Positions 19,758-31,600 of a stretch of 64,000 bases of DNA are shown piece by piece. The notes below the pieces were generated by a model. That model saw only the letters and a program-made list of their open reading frames with translations. It had not been told where the DNA came from and searched no databases. The stretch is from assembly GCA_013396995.1 (NCBI GenBank), contig VWZP01009169.1:2108218-2172217 (forward strand), given 5' to 3'. This stretch comes from Dicaeum eximium. Taxonomy: Eukaryota > Chordata > Aves > Passeriformes > Dicaeidae. Positions within the stretch are counted from its first letter, which is position 1. The number at the start of each line of letters is the position of its first letter. The position numbers and the translations under genes were made by a program.

Positions 19758-22700
19758 CAGTGGGACCAGGAGCCCAGGAACTGCAACATGCACCTCAGGC
19801 CATAGCAGTAGCATTAAAGCCTTGAGTGATTTCTTCAGTGACTTTGCTGAATGGGTTGAAGCTCTGTCTTCTCGAGCAGCATCTCTTTTTAGACAAATTG
19901 TCAGTGGAAGACCTTTCAAGAAATCACCTTGCTGTGAATTACGCTTTTGTTGCATGCATAAAGCACAAAGGCAGATGCTGGAGCTGACAATGCAAAGTGC
20001 TCAGTCTGTGTCACTCAGTCCTGTGTCAACACAGATCATTTTTATACACAGTAATAGACAACATGGGGTGTTGAGGAGAAGCCTGGGCAGGAACAAAGTG
20101 CACACAATAAATTTAAACCTTGGAGGACCGAGTGTGAGAAGCAGAGTTTTATTGAGGTAGAGGCATTTTGCTTCCCCAGTTATACAAAAAAGAATTGCAG
20201 ATCAATTAGACTGAAGAAAAGTCTGACCAGTTATGTGGGCTAAATGGGCTCTACACACAGACCTCAGAGCCTCTCTCAGATGCCTACTGTGAACAAGAAC
20301 AGCCTCTGACTCTGCAAAGGGAAGTGAGAAAAGGGGTGTGCAGGTAGAACTGCTGTTTGTCTCTAATAGCATCTCAGAAATGAAAAAAATATATCTTTTC
20401 CCCATGAAAAATAAATAGCTTTTCCAAATGAACCATGCATCCAGAAGAAGATACTGAACTTGCTCTGCCAAGGGTGAAACCAAGTCTTGGTACATGGTCA
20501 GCTGTACCCACAGAGTCTTTTCTGCTTAAAGGAAGGGATTGTCTTCCTCACCCTCTTGTCTTTCTTTACCTCTCCACTTCCCTTCATCCTGTGAGCTAAC
20601 CTTTCCTTCTCCTGGCCCTTTGAGCCCATTCTTGTGTCTCACCAAACCCTCCAGTGAACTATATGAATCATTAGCCTGGCAGGATGTGATCCTAATTTCT
20701 GGGGTGGTCTCTGCTATCTTAGTGAGTTAAAGCCACTCAGGGTATGACACGTGCAATGGAAGATGTTAGATACAGCTGGAAGAAAAAAAACCAAACTTTC
20801 TTCAAAGGGAATATAACACAGTGCCAAAACCTAGTGAAGTGTTTCAGTATTTTGCAAGAAATAAACCTAGAGTAATTCCCAACCCTGACCTGTATTTGGA
20901 TGACCGTATTGTACCCCGGATAAAACCAGCAATACAGAAATAGGTAAAAATGAAGAGTAAAAAGAATAATTGAACTGTTTTGATTTTCAAAGAGGGGTTC
21001 AGAACAGCCCAACTGTGATTATAATGAGCATCTTTTGTTTCCTCTGTGGGAGATCTGTAGGGATACAGTTGCTATAAAAATAGGGGCTCAACAAACTGGT
21101 AGGACATGATTACAGGAGCTGTGCCGTGCTGCTACACAAAGCATAGTTCAAGACACAGACATAATATTTTCTCTGAAAAAGGTGGAGTTAATTGCAACTT
21201 TTCTTGGTTTTACCAAAATCTGCGTCTTGGGTTCTTTTTATGAAGCCTGAGCAAAGGAAATGTGAACAGCTGGGATACCAGAGGCAGAGTGAAAAAGAGG
21301 AGGAATTCAATGCAGGGGAAAATGCAAAAATACAAACTGAATGAGGCTTAATACATCAGGGGTGAACTCTGCTTTGACTTTTTAAAATAATATCCCTTAT
21401 CCTGAAGACACAATGCTAAATGTTGTAAGAAAATTACTGTCCTCTGAAGCCTGATGTTTCAAAAAAATGAAGGCTAAAGTCCCATTAGATGTTTGTTTAA
21501 GGACTAACACATTTAGCAGCTGTAAAGCCTAACCATAATGTCTTGCTGTTTGTCCACTAAATCACATTATTCTCTAGCAGTGGGATGTATACTCTGTTTA
21601 GCTGTCCTGCCTGCCCTGAAACTAGAGTTTTCTCACTGAATGTGCCTTTTGGTTGTACAGTTCTTGTTCTAGACCTTGAATTTAGGGCTGGTCAAGAGGG
21701 ATGTGAGAAACATCTTTGAAAGAGCTGATCTCCTGCCAGGCAGCTCAGGAGCAACACAGGCCAGACTTAGACTGGCATAAAAAAAGGAACAGTTTTTCTT
21801 TTATAAGAATTTAAGCAGCAAACAGTAACTCCTGGAATACAGAGTTGTGGGACACATTCATTCCAGTGACACAGTGCCTTGCCCACAGTTTACTGCTGTC
21901 TGCACCATGGGATGTTGGACAGGTCAGAGGGAATGAGGGTTTTCCATGACAGGCACTGTCCTAAAAGAAAGCAGGCTGCCCATGTTTCATTTACAGTTTC
22001 AGCAGGAGTTTTGCTCTCTTGAACCCAGTGTGCTTTGGTCCATGGATCCTATCCAGTAGAAAGTTTCATCCAAGCTCAGCTACTGACTGAATCTGTGCTT
22101 GAGTGGACTGTTAAGTCTCTGTGTCCTGGCATTCAGGCTGCTGAAATGCGACACCTTGAAGTCTCAAATCTGCGTGTCAAGCTTCTCATTTACCTCAGTC
22201 ACTGACAGGCTTTCATCTCATTCAGATAAGCTGTTCTCAGTGTTTAGAAAGTCATCCTTACAGCCCAGTCTAGCTTCTTTGCTGAGCCTCTTAGCCCAGG
22301 GACAGTTTTATAGCTCTCTCCCCTCCTGTGGATGTGGCAGACCAAGAATGACAATCCTCAGAACTCAAATCAACAAATTGTGCCCCAAACTTGTGAGTTT
22401 TGTGCAAAAGTTGTAAGCTCAGATAGATTACATAGGGACAACTTCAATTTCCCATAGTCCGTATTTCCCTATCAGTTGTTGGCTGGAGATCTGGGCTTTA
22501 GAAGGAAGGAAAGAACAAAGACATTAAATCCCTGCTCCAGGAGACAGACCTGCAAGACACTGGAAATCCATAAAATCCTGAGCTGGCACCACCCCCAGCC
22601 CTGGGGTCTCAAAAGTGCCACTGGGTGAAACCAGGAGCCATAGCTCATCAGCACAGAGCAAATGCAAACTTTATTGTGTAGTCATTGTTGCTGGAAGAAT

Positions 22701-25700
22701 TATCTATTCTTTATCTCTGTGAGAGTGTGAGAGATTAAGTTTGGAAGCCTATTAGCAACCACTGAAATGCCATTGTTATCATTCACTGTTAATCATCACG
22801 CCTGGCTCTAATGCACTTAATCAGAGCAGTTGACACTTGGGCTCGAAATGAGAGTCAGCCAAGCGGGAGAGAGGTGGAAAATGCCCATGGCTCTTGCATG
22901 GGGCTGGCATCTTCTGCTCATGGCAGCTTTTGAGTCAAATAAAGACCCCAGCAGCAGGGTGGGAACTCCTGGCAGGTTCTTCCAGATCCCAAACTGATTA
23001 CAGCTGGTCTTGGCAGTACATTTAAATGGCACAGGGAGATAGCAGAAAAGCTCCCTGTCATGAAACATCCCTCACAGGACTAACAGACGTGCTGAGGAAG
23101 CCAGCCCCTGGTCAGGGAAAATGTTTCTTGGGGTCTTTTTGGAAACTCTTGCCTGCCAGCTGTTAATGGATGAGGCTGGACTGCAGTCTGCATGTTAATG
23201 AGCCTATTATGAGCGGCACTTTATCTTATGACAAAGGTGGATTTAATGGAGTTGAAAGGTTTCCCAGAGTAAATTCTAAATGTCCTAATAATGCAATGAA
23301 GACTCTATTAGTATATTTATTCATTACAACACAGCCACGTTTCAGCAAGCCTGTTTCAGCATCCCAGTATGTGACTTTCCCAGTAAAGAAAGTTCACAGG
23401 GACATGTCCTGCAACCTGAAGATGAGAACCTGCAGTCTGTGTCACAGCCCTTCTAGAAGCCCTTATCATGTTGTTCCTTATCTCATCTTGCACTTTTACT
23501 TCTACTCTACTTTATCTGGCAGTAATTCTAGCCTTGATGTCTATGAGGAGCTCTGGATGCTTATCACCCAAATGCTTCAAAACACCTCCTCAACCTGTGT
23601 GTCACTGTCACTGTTCTGGAGTGGGATGAAGGCTCATCTCATGTAGATTTGGGCCATATTTCACAGCTCCCCAGGCATACCCCATTGTTTCTCTGGGATA
23701 TTTTTGATGGGGCTTTACCTGTACCATGAATCCTCCAGCAAAAGTGATGGTCATGTCAGCTTCCATAGTGCCTGCTTTTACAAGGTACTTTGGCATGTAT
23801 CAATTGTTATTCTTTGCATGCCTGGGCTCAGATCCTTTAAAGTTCAGGTCAGTCTCTAAGATGAATTCCTTGTCTCAGGACTGATGCTGTCTTTTTTACA
23901 CTACTGGTCAGAATACTCTTCTATCTTAGGTGTTCTGTCTAGATTTCCATGAAGATTGTTCAAAGGAGAAAGGGACCACGATAATTGTTTTACAACACTG
24001 TCAGATGGAGGACATCTTTCTTTGTCTTTCAGGTTATGATTTGCATTAATAGTGAAGTGTGAATGACTGCAGGCTTTCTGTGGGTTTGCTGGAGTCACGC
24101 TTTTGAGCTCTTTCCTCTCCTAGGAACTAACACAGTCAGAGGTGAGGAAAACAAGGTGTGCAATTAACATAAAATTCTGGCACAGTATCATGATTCACAG
24201 TATCACTTGGGTTTTTTCTTTCTGTGCTCATCACCTTTGTCTCTTATCGAATGGCATCTGTGCACAGAGTGTTTTCAAGCTGCAATCCACATCTCCACAT
24301 TTGGCAACCATATACCCATTGGAAAATAAAAAGCTAATACAACAGATCACAACTTCTCACTGACAAGGAGAATATGATCTTTCCTACCTCCACCAAAGAC
24401 TCCAGTTGAGAAACTTGTGGTGAAAGGAGCTGCACAGATCTATAGGAGATGCTTTCCTTCATGCCAATGGGCTCAATGGTAACTTTAAAGAAAAGGTTTA
24501 AAAGTCTATTTCAGTTGGAAAAGGGGACTAAATAATCTCCTTAAACCTAGTTTCACTCCAAGCTCCCCGCTGCGTTGTAATTAACTTTACTATCTGCAGC
24601 AGTATAAGAACATTTTCAGTCAAAATAAGAAATAATGCTTCTTCTATAGTACTGTCTATCCAAGACTGAACTATCATATCATCCTACTGTCTGTTGCCTT
24701 CCTTTGCTGTGAAGCAGCTTGTCTCTGCTGACAACAAGCAGTGGTGGGACAGAGACTCCATCACGCTGGCCCTGACTCACTGCCCACTCCTACAGACTCA
24801 CAATGTCTTGTTTGAAGAAACCATGAAAGAAGCTGTCCTGCATGAGCCCTTCCTGGTGGCAAGCATGCCTTGCTAAGGAATTACAGATCTCATCAGAGGT
24901 CCAGCAAGTTTTAATACTGTGTCTAGAAGAAAAAGGGCTGCATTTTGTTCTTTTAGAGAAAGAAGGGTGTGGGCATTCCATAATTTCTTTAAAGCAAAGG
25001 TGAAATTGCTCTGAACGTGGAAAGCGCCCTATTCAGATCATCTGGACCATGCCTGGACTCACATGCCATCATATACCTGCAAACTTCAACACCATTGCAG
25101 AAGGGTGTCATTACAGAAGGAGGTTTGTCCTGATTAACATAAGTATCCACGCATTTCTGAGAAACAAAAGGACCATGACAGATCTGGGTATCTCTGTTCT
25201 ACCACTCTTCTGGGGGTAAATCGCGGGAATCCTGGCAGACATCATGAAGGAAAATATTAGCTTCCCAATGTTTGTCATAAGTGATCAGAGAGGCACATTA
25301 AACCACAAATAGAGCCATTTGTATTTCTAAATCAGTCCTGAACATGGTGGTTTTTCTGGAAAATAGAAATAATATAAATTAATTTGTCAGCTCCTGGTTA
25401 GTTCCCAGCCTGTTCCACAGCAATACCTTGAGAAGAGCTGGTTGAAATAATTATTCTTGACTTATGCAATCATTCTTTTTTATTTCTGAAGGCTAATGGA
25501 GTGAAAACACGCTTTCCAGACCTTTGCTAATGACAGAGTCAGAAATAATGATCGGGGACCCTTATGTTCCTCTCATAATGAGGAAAGCAACACAAAATGA
25601 TCGGGATGTGAGTCCTCAGCAATCACTTGTTCTTTATTTAAAAGGCAAATGGAGCATTCAGATGAGTTCTGTAGGTTAATGGAGCCACAAATAAGGTTTT

Positions 25701-25868
25701 GGGGCAAGAATTTTTCACAGATAATGCAATACAGGCAATCACTTCTCTGGAGGACAGAATTATTTACAGATGTTGGAATTTCTCTATCACAGAGAAGCAA
25801 CCTAAAAGCCAACACTGCGAGGACAAGCCAAATTGATCCTTTATTTCTCATTGCCCCAAGTCTGTGCA
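19758..25868. other. Unique gene-free sequence (6.1 kb)
   Basis: No gene supported. The longest frame (23170-23646 plus, 158 codons) has no domain or splice context. Two AT-rich repeat-free blocks, about 22660-22830 and 23160-23330, carry clustered TAAT, CATTGTT and TTATCTTATGAC cores and look like possible conserved elements. No LINE tail or LTR was recognised. Confidence 0.5.
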
Positions 25869-25900
25869 CAAAGTCCCCTATGGTGCAAAGTCCCCTATGG
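25869..25900 (+). repeat. Short tandem duplication (17-bp period)
   Basis: CAAAGTCCCCTATGG occurs at 25869-25883 and again at 25886-25900 with no mismatch, separated by TG. A young local slippage duplication is the simplest reading. Confidence 0.85.
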
Positions 25901-25918
25901 CTGGGCACGTGCCCAGCC
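25899..25918. promoter_or_regulatory. Perfect 20-bp palindrome centred on an E-box
   Basis: GGCTGGGCACGTGCCCAGCC equals its own reverse complement. CACGTG in the centre is the E-box bound by MYC/MAX, USF and CLOCK-type factors. It abuts the 17-bp tandem duplication. A chance palindrome this long is unusual, but binding is inference. Confidence 0.5.
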
Positions 25919-28289
25919 TGGGTGTCAGCTGCTGGAGTGGTACAGGATGGTCACAGGAAATGAGAGCCCCAAAAAGATTCAGAGAAGGAGACATACTAAA
26001 TTTGAAAATCACTTCTCATGTGCCTGTCATCTGAACCTCATGTGCCTCTGCCATGCACTTTCCTGTCCCCTACCCTTGCCCAAGCCCAGATTCTGGCAAT
26101 CACTCAGTTCACACAAGACTCCCAGCAAAATGAAATGACCCAGATACTCCCTGTTTGCTGGGGGTCATGAGACTGGACAAAGCAAGCCTAGGAGGTCCCT
26201 CAGAGAAGCCCTAAGTAGGAGATGAGGCAGTTTTATCCCAAGGGAAAAGAGGGCAGAGGTAGTCATCCACACAATCATCAGCTTCAGAGAGAAGGAGTAG
26301 AGTGTGGGAAGTCCCCCAGGCTCTGTGCTGATGGTCAGATGCAATTTCCTTGACATCTGCTAAAAAGAGCTGGAAGAAATGAGAGCCTGGAAAGACTTCT
26401 TCCCTGCTGGGTCATTCCTGCTAAGGAGCTTGTACCTGTTTCTTTCTCACAGGCCGGTGAAGGCAGTGGCAAAACGGAGCCCCCATAACCTTGGAACAGC
26501 AGTTGAGGTCCAGCTCTCCAGAGGCATCTAATTTTTCACCACATCACCACATGAAGCAGGTTCATGTTTCCTTTATAGTTCTTGTTGTAGTCATCAGTAC
26601 TCCTGTAAATAGACCTGAAACAATATCCATAGGCTGGGAACTTTTAGGGAAAGGAGACTAACCCCTTGGTTGCTAGCACCATAAAAATAAATTTTACATC
26701 ACCACTTTCCCTTCTAGTACAGCGAGAAGGGAACCCCCTGCAGGTTCAGGTGGTTAAAAAACAGTCCAAGGGCAGGTATGCCCATATAATTGATTACTCA
26801 GCAGGGGGAGGAGGAGGCAGTTTATAATCCACTAAATAAGTTCTGAAAGATGCACGATTAGTACAATTAACAGTATCTCATTCCTTTCTGTAAGAAACCA
26901 TCACAGGGGGAAAAAACTTTTTTAACAATCACTATGATGTTTATAACTGGGTATCAAGAAGCAGTCTCCTGGAGAGAGAGAGAGAGAAGTTCACAGATAC
27001 ATTTGTTTTTTATCAAAGCCTGCTAAGCCCGTTAGAAAAAGAAATTTAAACCCATTGATCTGTCAGGGTTAACGACAAGAGAAGCACGTCTGAGAAATTG
27101 GTCCAATATTCAAGACCCTATTTTATTAAAGCTCTTGTTCCAGGTTGTGATCACATCAGCTCTCACAAACTTAGTGGCAGGAGCTTTTTGAATGTGTTTA
27201 GTGGGGTGCCATGAGAATGTAGAGGAGCATCCTGAAGTGATGGGGGAGTCCTGCAAGTCAGGACTTGAGCCCAGCACCCTTGTTGACATCTGCCTGGTGT
27301 AGTGACCCATGAAAAGAGATGTGGAGACAATGTACTCTACATCTGTGACCATAAAATATTACACAAGACTCTGTGGGCTTACATTAGAGTAAGTGATTGT
27401 TGATTTCAAGGAGGAAAAAACTGCTAAAGTAGAGCATCTATCAATGGATCCATTTTCATACGTGCAACTTCTCTGTTAAGATTTTTGAGTTTCATTCAAG
27501 ATTCTGCATGAAATCAAGATATTCCTAATAATTAACTGGAAATAGACACCCCCTGTATCATCTTTTGCATTGTTTTATAGAAATATGGGGTTTTGATGCT
27601 GTGATGCAAATACAAGCTGCAGAAATTCCGCTACTGTGACTTCCCCTACCCTGCCCAAGACAGTGTGAGATGCTAATCACCCTTCAAACCTCACAGCATG
27701 AAGACTGAACCTTGAGAGTCTATTAATGAAGACCCAGCTGCAGTAAGCTGGGCTCCTGGCTTCGACAGATGGTATGAGACTGCCCAAATAATGAACTGGG
27801 AAGGGCAGTTGTCCAAGAAAATGCTTCAAGTAACTTTAAATGCACATTTGACTTGGTGTAATTTATCAGCCAATGTATGAATCTTTAGTCACAAGCAGAG
27901 CACCAAGCTCAGGGATGATGTGAGCCGCTTTAACCAGCTTGCCCCCAGGTAGGAAAAGCACACAAGGTGAAGGGAACTGTCAGCAGCAGAGTGACATGTG
28001 CTGAGCACAGAGTGGGTCTCAACAGTCGCCTCCAGCACCTCTGATTCACTCACTGCTGGTACAACACTGTCACCCTCACCTGTAGGAGACTAACACTAAC
28101 ATATGCAACCACCTAAAAACATTCTGTGCTGGCAAAGAAACATTTCCTAAACAGTCAGAGATGGGATCCAAATGTATTGCCCTAACAGATATTCAAGATC
28201 AGGGAAAAAAAATAGAAAAGAAAAGGAAACAAATCATGTGCTAGGGCTGTCATGAATAAGAGTTGATCGTATCAAAACTGGTTTCCCTG
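25919..28289. other. Unique gene-free sequence with a GA microsatellite
   Basis: No gene supported. A (GA)8 run lies at 26972-26987. Nothing else was recognised. Confidence 0.5.
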
Positions 28290-28515
28290 CAGTCCAGGTG
28301 AATGACTTACCATTTGGCAACATTAAAAAGCATTCTATTGAAATGGGCAGTGCAGACTGCACCATCCTATCTCTCTGTGTAACCACTCTGTCCCCATCAT
28401 TATTGGCTACTCCTTCAGTTTGTGTGTCATCCTCAGATTTTATCAGCAGCAATTTTATATTTATTTCAAGATCACCAATAGAGAAATGGAAATAAAACAG
28501 GACACAGACTATTTC
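28290..28515 (-). mobile_element. Fossil CR1/L3-like LINE reverse transcriptase fragment
   Basis: On the minus strand, from about 28487 downward, the frame reads HFSIGDLEINIKLLLIKSED followed by DTQTEGVANNDGDRVVTQRD. This aligns with the CR1/L3 reverse transcriptase segment IFINDLExNIKLLLIKFADD, then TKLGGVAN and QRDLDRL. The catalytic FADD box is SEDD here (28426-28437), so both aspartates remain but the first two residues have changed. Upstream, VCVLFYF resembles the VLFNIF end of the PQGSVLGPVLFN motif. Downstream of residue QRD the frame loses similarity. This is an ancient dead copy, much more diverged than the CR1 tails elsewhere in the window. Confidence 0.8.
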
Positions 28516-31239
28516 CTAAAAACCTCACTCCCATCAGTCAGCATTCCCTACCTCTTTTGACTCAAGTCAAAATATTGTGCTGGGGCATGCTGAACACAAT
28601 GCAAAAGCACATTATCTCTCTGCAGTCTCTGTTGACAACTGAATTTGTAATCACATACAAAATGAAAGTTGTTCTGTTTAATAGGATCTACCTCCTTGAA
28701 AGCTAAATTGCCTAATATTAATTATATTTCCAGTTAGAACCTCATATTTCCCTGTGCACTATTTTGCCAGATATTAATTTCAGGTTGTTCAGCTTATAAC
28801 TATCTTAACTGCTCCGGTTACACACCTCTGAAGGGGTGGCAAAGTAGTGGCAAAACCTAAGACCTTTGCAGTCATCTGCAATATTGCCAGCACTCCTAGG
28901 TTCATTAAAAACAGATGTTTCCTGAGCCAACCCTCTCAAGACTCCTAGATATATTTTGTCCTAATAGATAATGTTTAGCAGACTCTTCGGTTACTTCTTC
29001 TGGGAAGTAATCAGCCTTATCCAAGTCCATATGCTGTGGATTTTCAAATATAGAGTGGAAATAATGACATAATGCCTTTGACTCCCTGCCTTCATTATAA
29101 TATCTTTAATTATCTCTGGCTGATGATGCCAGCATTCCTTCTGTTCCTAAACCTACAGATAGTCTTCACTGCCTCTACCTTCTCTCACTAAATCAGAGGG
29201 TTTGTGTGCTGTGTTTAGCTGCTTCCCACTCCAGCAACCCCTTTTCTGCTGCCTCTTCCCCCTCTCTGACACCCCCCTCTGGAAGGGTGTTGTGGTCAAG
29301 GAACAGCAGGCAAGTTCTGGAGGGGGATCATGAAGGATGCCTAACAACTGCTCTGGGATTCAGAGGCTTTCTGCAATTCATCTATAGTTCATGGGGCCAA
29401 AAGCCCTGCCTGCAATTAGAGGGAATATATGTGAAGAGAAAAATTTGAAAATTCTCATTCTCAGGGTCTCTATTCTGTTGTACAGGGTTTCTGTCTGTCA
29501 AAAAAAGGTAATGAAAAGTAACTCAATAGTTGGCACAGAGGCCATAACAAAGACAGGGACAGAAGTCATCACTCTAAACTATTAATTTTGTGTCTTTTTC
29601 CATTTCACTCATTTTTCTTTTTCCAAATTACCTGGCGCATCTTGTCTTTACTGCCACATGCACAATTGAGCTAAAAGCTTTGCTCTCAAAATAAATATCT
29701 ACTACAAGGAGAAGTTTGTTATTGTAATAGCACATTCCCCACATACACACACACACTGCATTCTAATAACTACAGCTGTGTAGAGAAATCCCCTTAAATC
29801 AAAGAAATACTGCAACGAATAATGAGAATGTTCAACAAAACTCTCTGAAGCAAACAGAGAAATAGAAAGATTGTTTGACCTTTTAATGCTGTAAATACAT
29901 CTGGAGTGCCCAAGGAATGGCTGCATCCCACAGCCTCCTGAACTAATACCTGATGCCTCTAATAATATCGTTTTCCTGCATGTGTCTGTGGCAGCCACAT
30001 GGCTCCTCTTAGCAGCAGGACAGGACAGCTGGGATTATATGGAGCAGCATTTTCCAGCTGTTTTGATTTCTGTGGGTTTTGTTTCATTTAGCTTGTGTTT
30101 TTCTTCCAGGAACTATGTCCATTGAATAGGCTAAGTTGTCGAATACAGCACCCATTTCTTCTCAGTAGAGTTAGGCAATAGCAGAACACCAGGGATGCAC
30201 ATGTGCAGCCAGTCAAGGGCTGCTGTGTTAATCATCACAGCCTGAAGGACCAGCTGCAGTGAAGCACATGTCCCACTGGACAAGCTCCACTTCATTGGGA
30301 AGAAGGAACATGAGCAGCCTGATCTCAGAGGTCTCCTCATCCTGAAGAAACTGTGAGGGTCAGAGAAGAATTTTGATGAATGTCTGAGGCATTCATTTTG
30401 GTGAATGTCTGGCATGTTCATCTCCTTAGTATCTCCGTATGAGGGAAGCAACCTCCATAGGTTTTGGGTTCACCCCATGCAGAAGTGGCTGCACAAAGAG
30501 GGTTCCCCAATGTCTGAGATGGGGAATGAGCATATACACTCTCCAAAGCACTTTCTAAGGACTTCCAAAGCATAAACTTGTCTTCTTGGTACAACCACAC
30601 ACAGGGCAAAGGCCACCAAACGAATTCTGCTCTAATTATCATCCAAACTGGAAGGCGAATAGCTGTGGAGCTGCTTTGCTCTACTGAAAGGCTAATTTTC
30701 TGGGCACTGAAAGGTCTACTGGATCTCTGGAAGCTGAGTTTGTTACCTGCACTGTGCTATGAAGACTCATCAGCTTGTTAAGAGGGGCCAAAGCACAGCT
30801 CTGGGTCAGGTTTCCAACACAGTTCTGTTCCCACTGAGTTAGGTCTGTGAAACGCCAGTCCCAGGTATTAGTACCAAACTGTTTGGAAAATCAAGCCCGA
30901 AGCTCTTGAAATCTGCCCTTTTTCATGCTCTTCAAATTACTACTGATCTCTGTATTTAAAAACCTGGTTGTGCTGAGGGGTGGTGTGATCAGGATGATAA
31001 TAGAAATAGATTTTTGGAGTCTGATAAGCTACATTTGGTTGAAATGTTTTAACCATCCTTTCTTGAAAGTAACATTAAGAATGAGAAGAAAATAGTAACA
31101 AGGTATTTAAAATGACAGCCTGAGAAGGCAAAAGTGTTTCACTAATCTTTCATAATTCTCTGGCCATGTCAGAGGAAAGCCATGACCTACTGAGACTGTC
31201 AAAATGCTTTTTAGCAAACATTACAAAAAAGAGAAACTG
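28516..31239. other. Unique gene-free sequence
   Basis: No gene supported. An imperfect 25-bp tandem duplication lies at 30371-30420, and a short AC run lies at 29745-29756. Nothing else was recognised. Confidence 0.5.
30371..30420 (+). repeat. Imperfect 25-bp tandem duplication
   Basis: TTTTGATGAATGTCTG and its continuation at 30371-30395 recur as TTTTGGTGAATGTCTG and its continuation at 30396-30420. The copies differ by one substitution and a small shift near the end. It is a simple local duplication with no evident role. Confidence 0.75.
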
Positions 31240-31600
31240 TAGGAATTCAGAGAAGGAAGTAAACTATTATTTTGATGAAACTTTAATAAAGGGAAAAGAA
31301 GTGAAGAATCAGATGGCCTATTTTCATCCTGGAAAACATCATATGCCTCAAGGTTCCACTCTGGATTCTACACTGTTTAAGTTGTTTATATTTATGAACA
31401 ATCTAGAAAGGACTGGAACTGAAATAGCAAAAATGCACCAGCCACAAATTTTTAGGTGGATGAGTAGTAAGAATTATTATGATGATGGCACTCAGAAAGA
31501 CTCTAGGCAACCAGATAACTGGCTGGCTCAGGTAACCAAATTCCAGTGCCAAAACACCAAAGATATGTAACATTGGGAAAGGGATAAATATTGCTTGCAC
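31240..31600 (+). mobile_element. Fossil CR1/L3-like LINE reverse transcriptase fragment
   Basis: The plus-strand frame contains MPQGSTLDSTLFKLFIFMNN followed by LERTGTEIAKM, starting near 31343. This matches the VPQGSVLGPxLFNIFINDLE motif of CR1/L3 reverse transcriptase. It continues HQPQIFRWM where the family has FADDTKLFR, so the catalytic box is destroyed. Then comes TQKDSRQPDNWLAQVTKFQ, which matches LQKDLxxLxxWxxxxxMKF. After the stop, ACATTGGGAAAGGGATAAATA matches the MHIGKGNK region of the family. The frame stays open for 134 codons only by chance. It is a separate, opposite-strand relative of the fossil at 28.3 kb. The left boundary is approximate. Confidence 0.75.

Noticed and set aside
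23170..23646. 158-codon plus-strand frame
   Set aside because: It overlaps non-coding-like AT-rich blocks and has no recognisable motif. Its start codon has no promoter or exon context.
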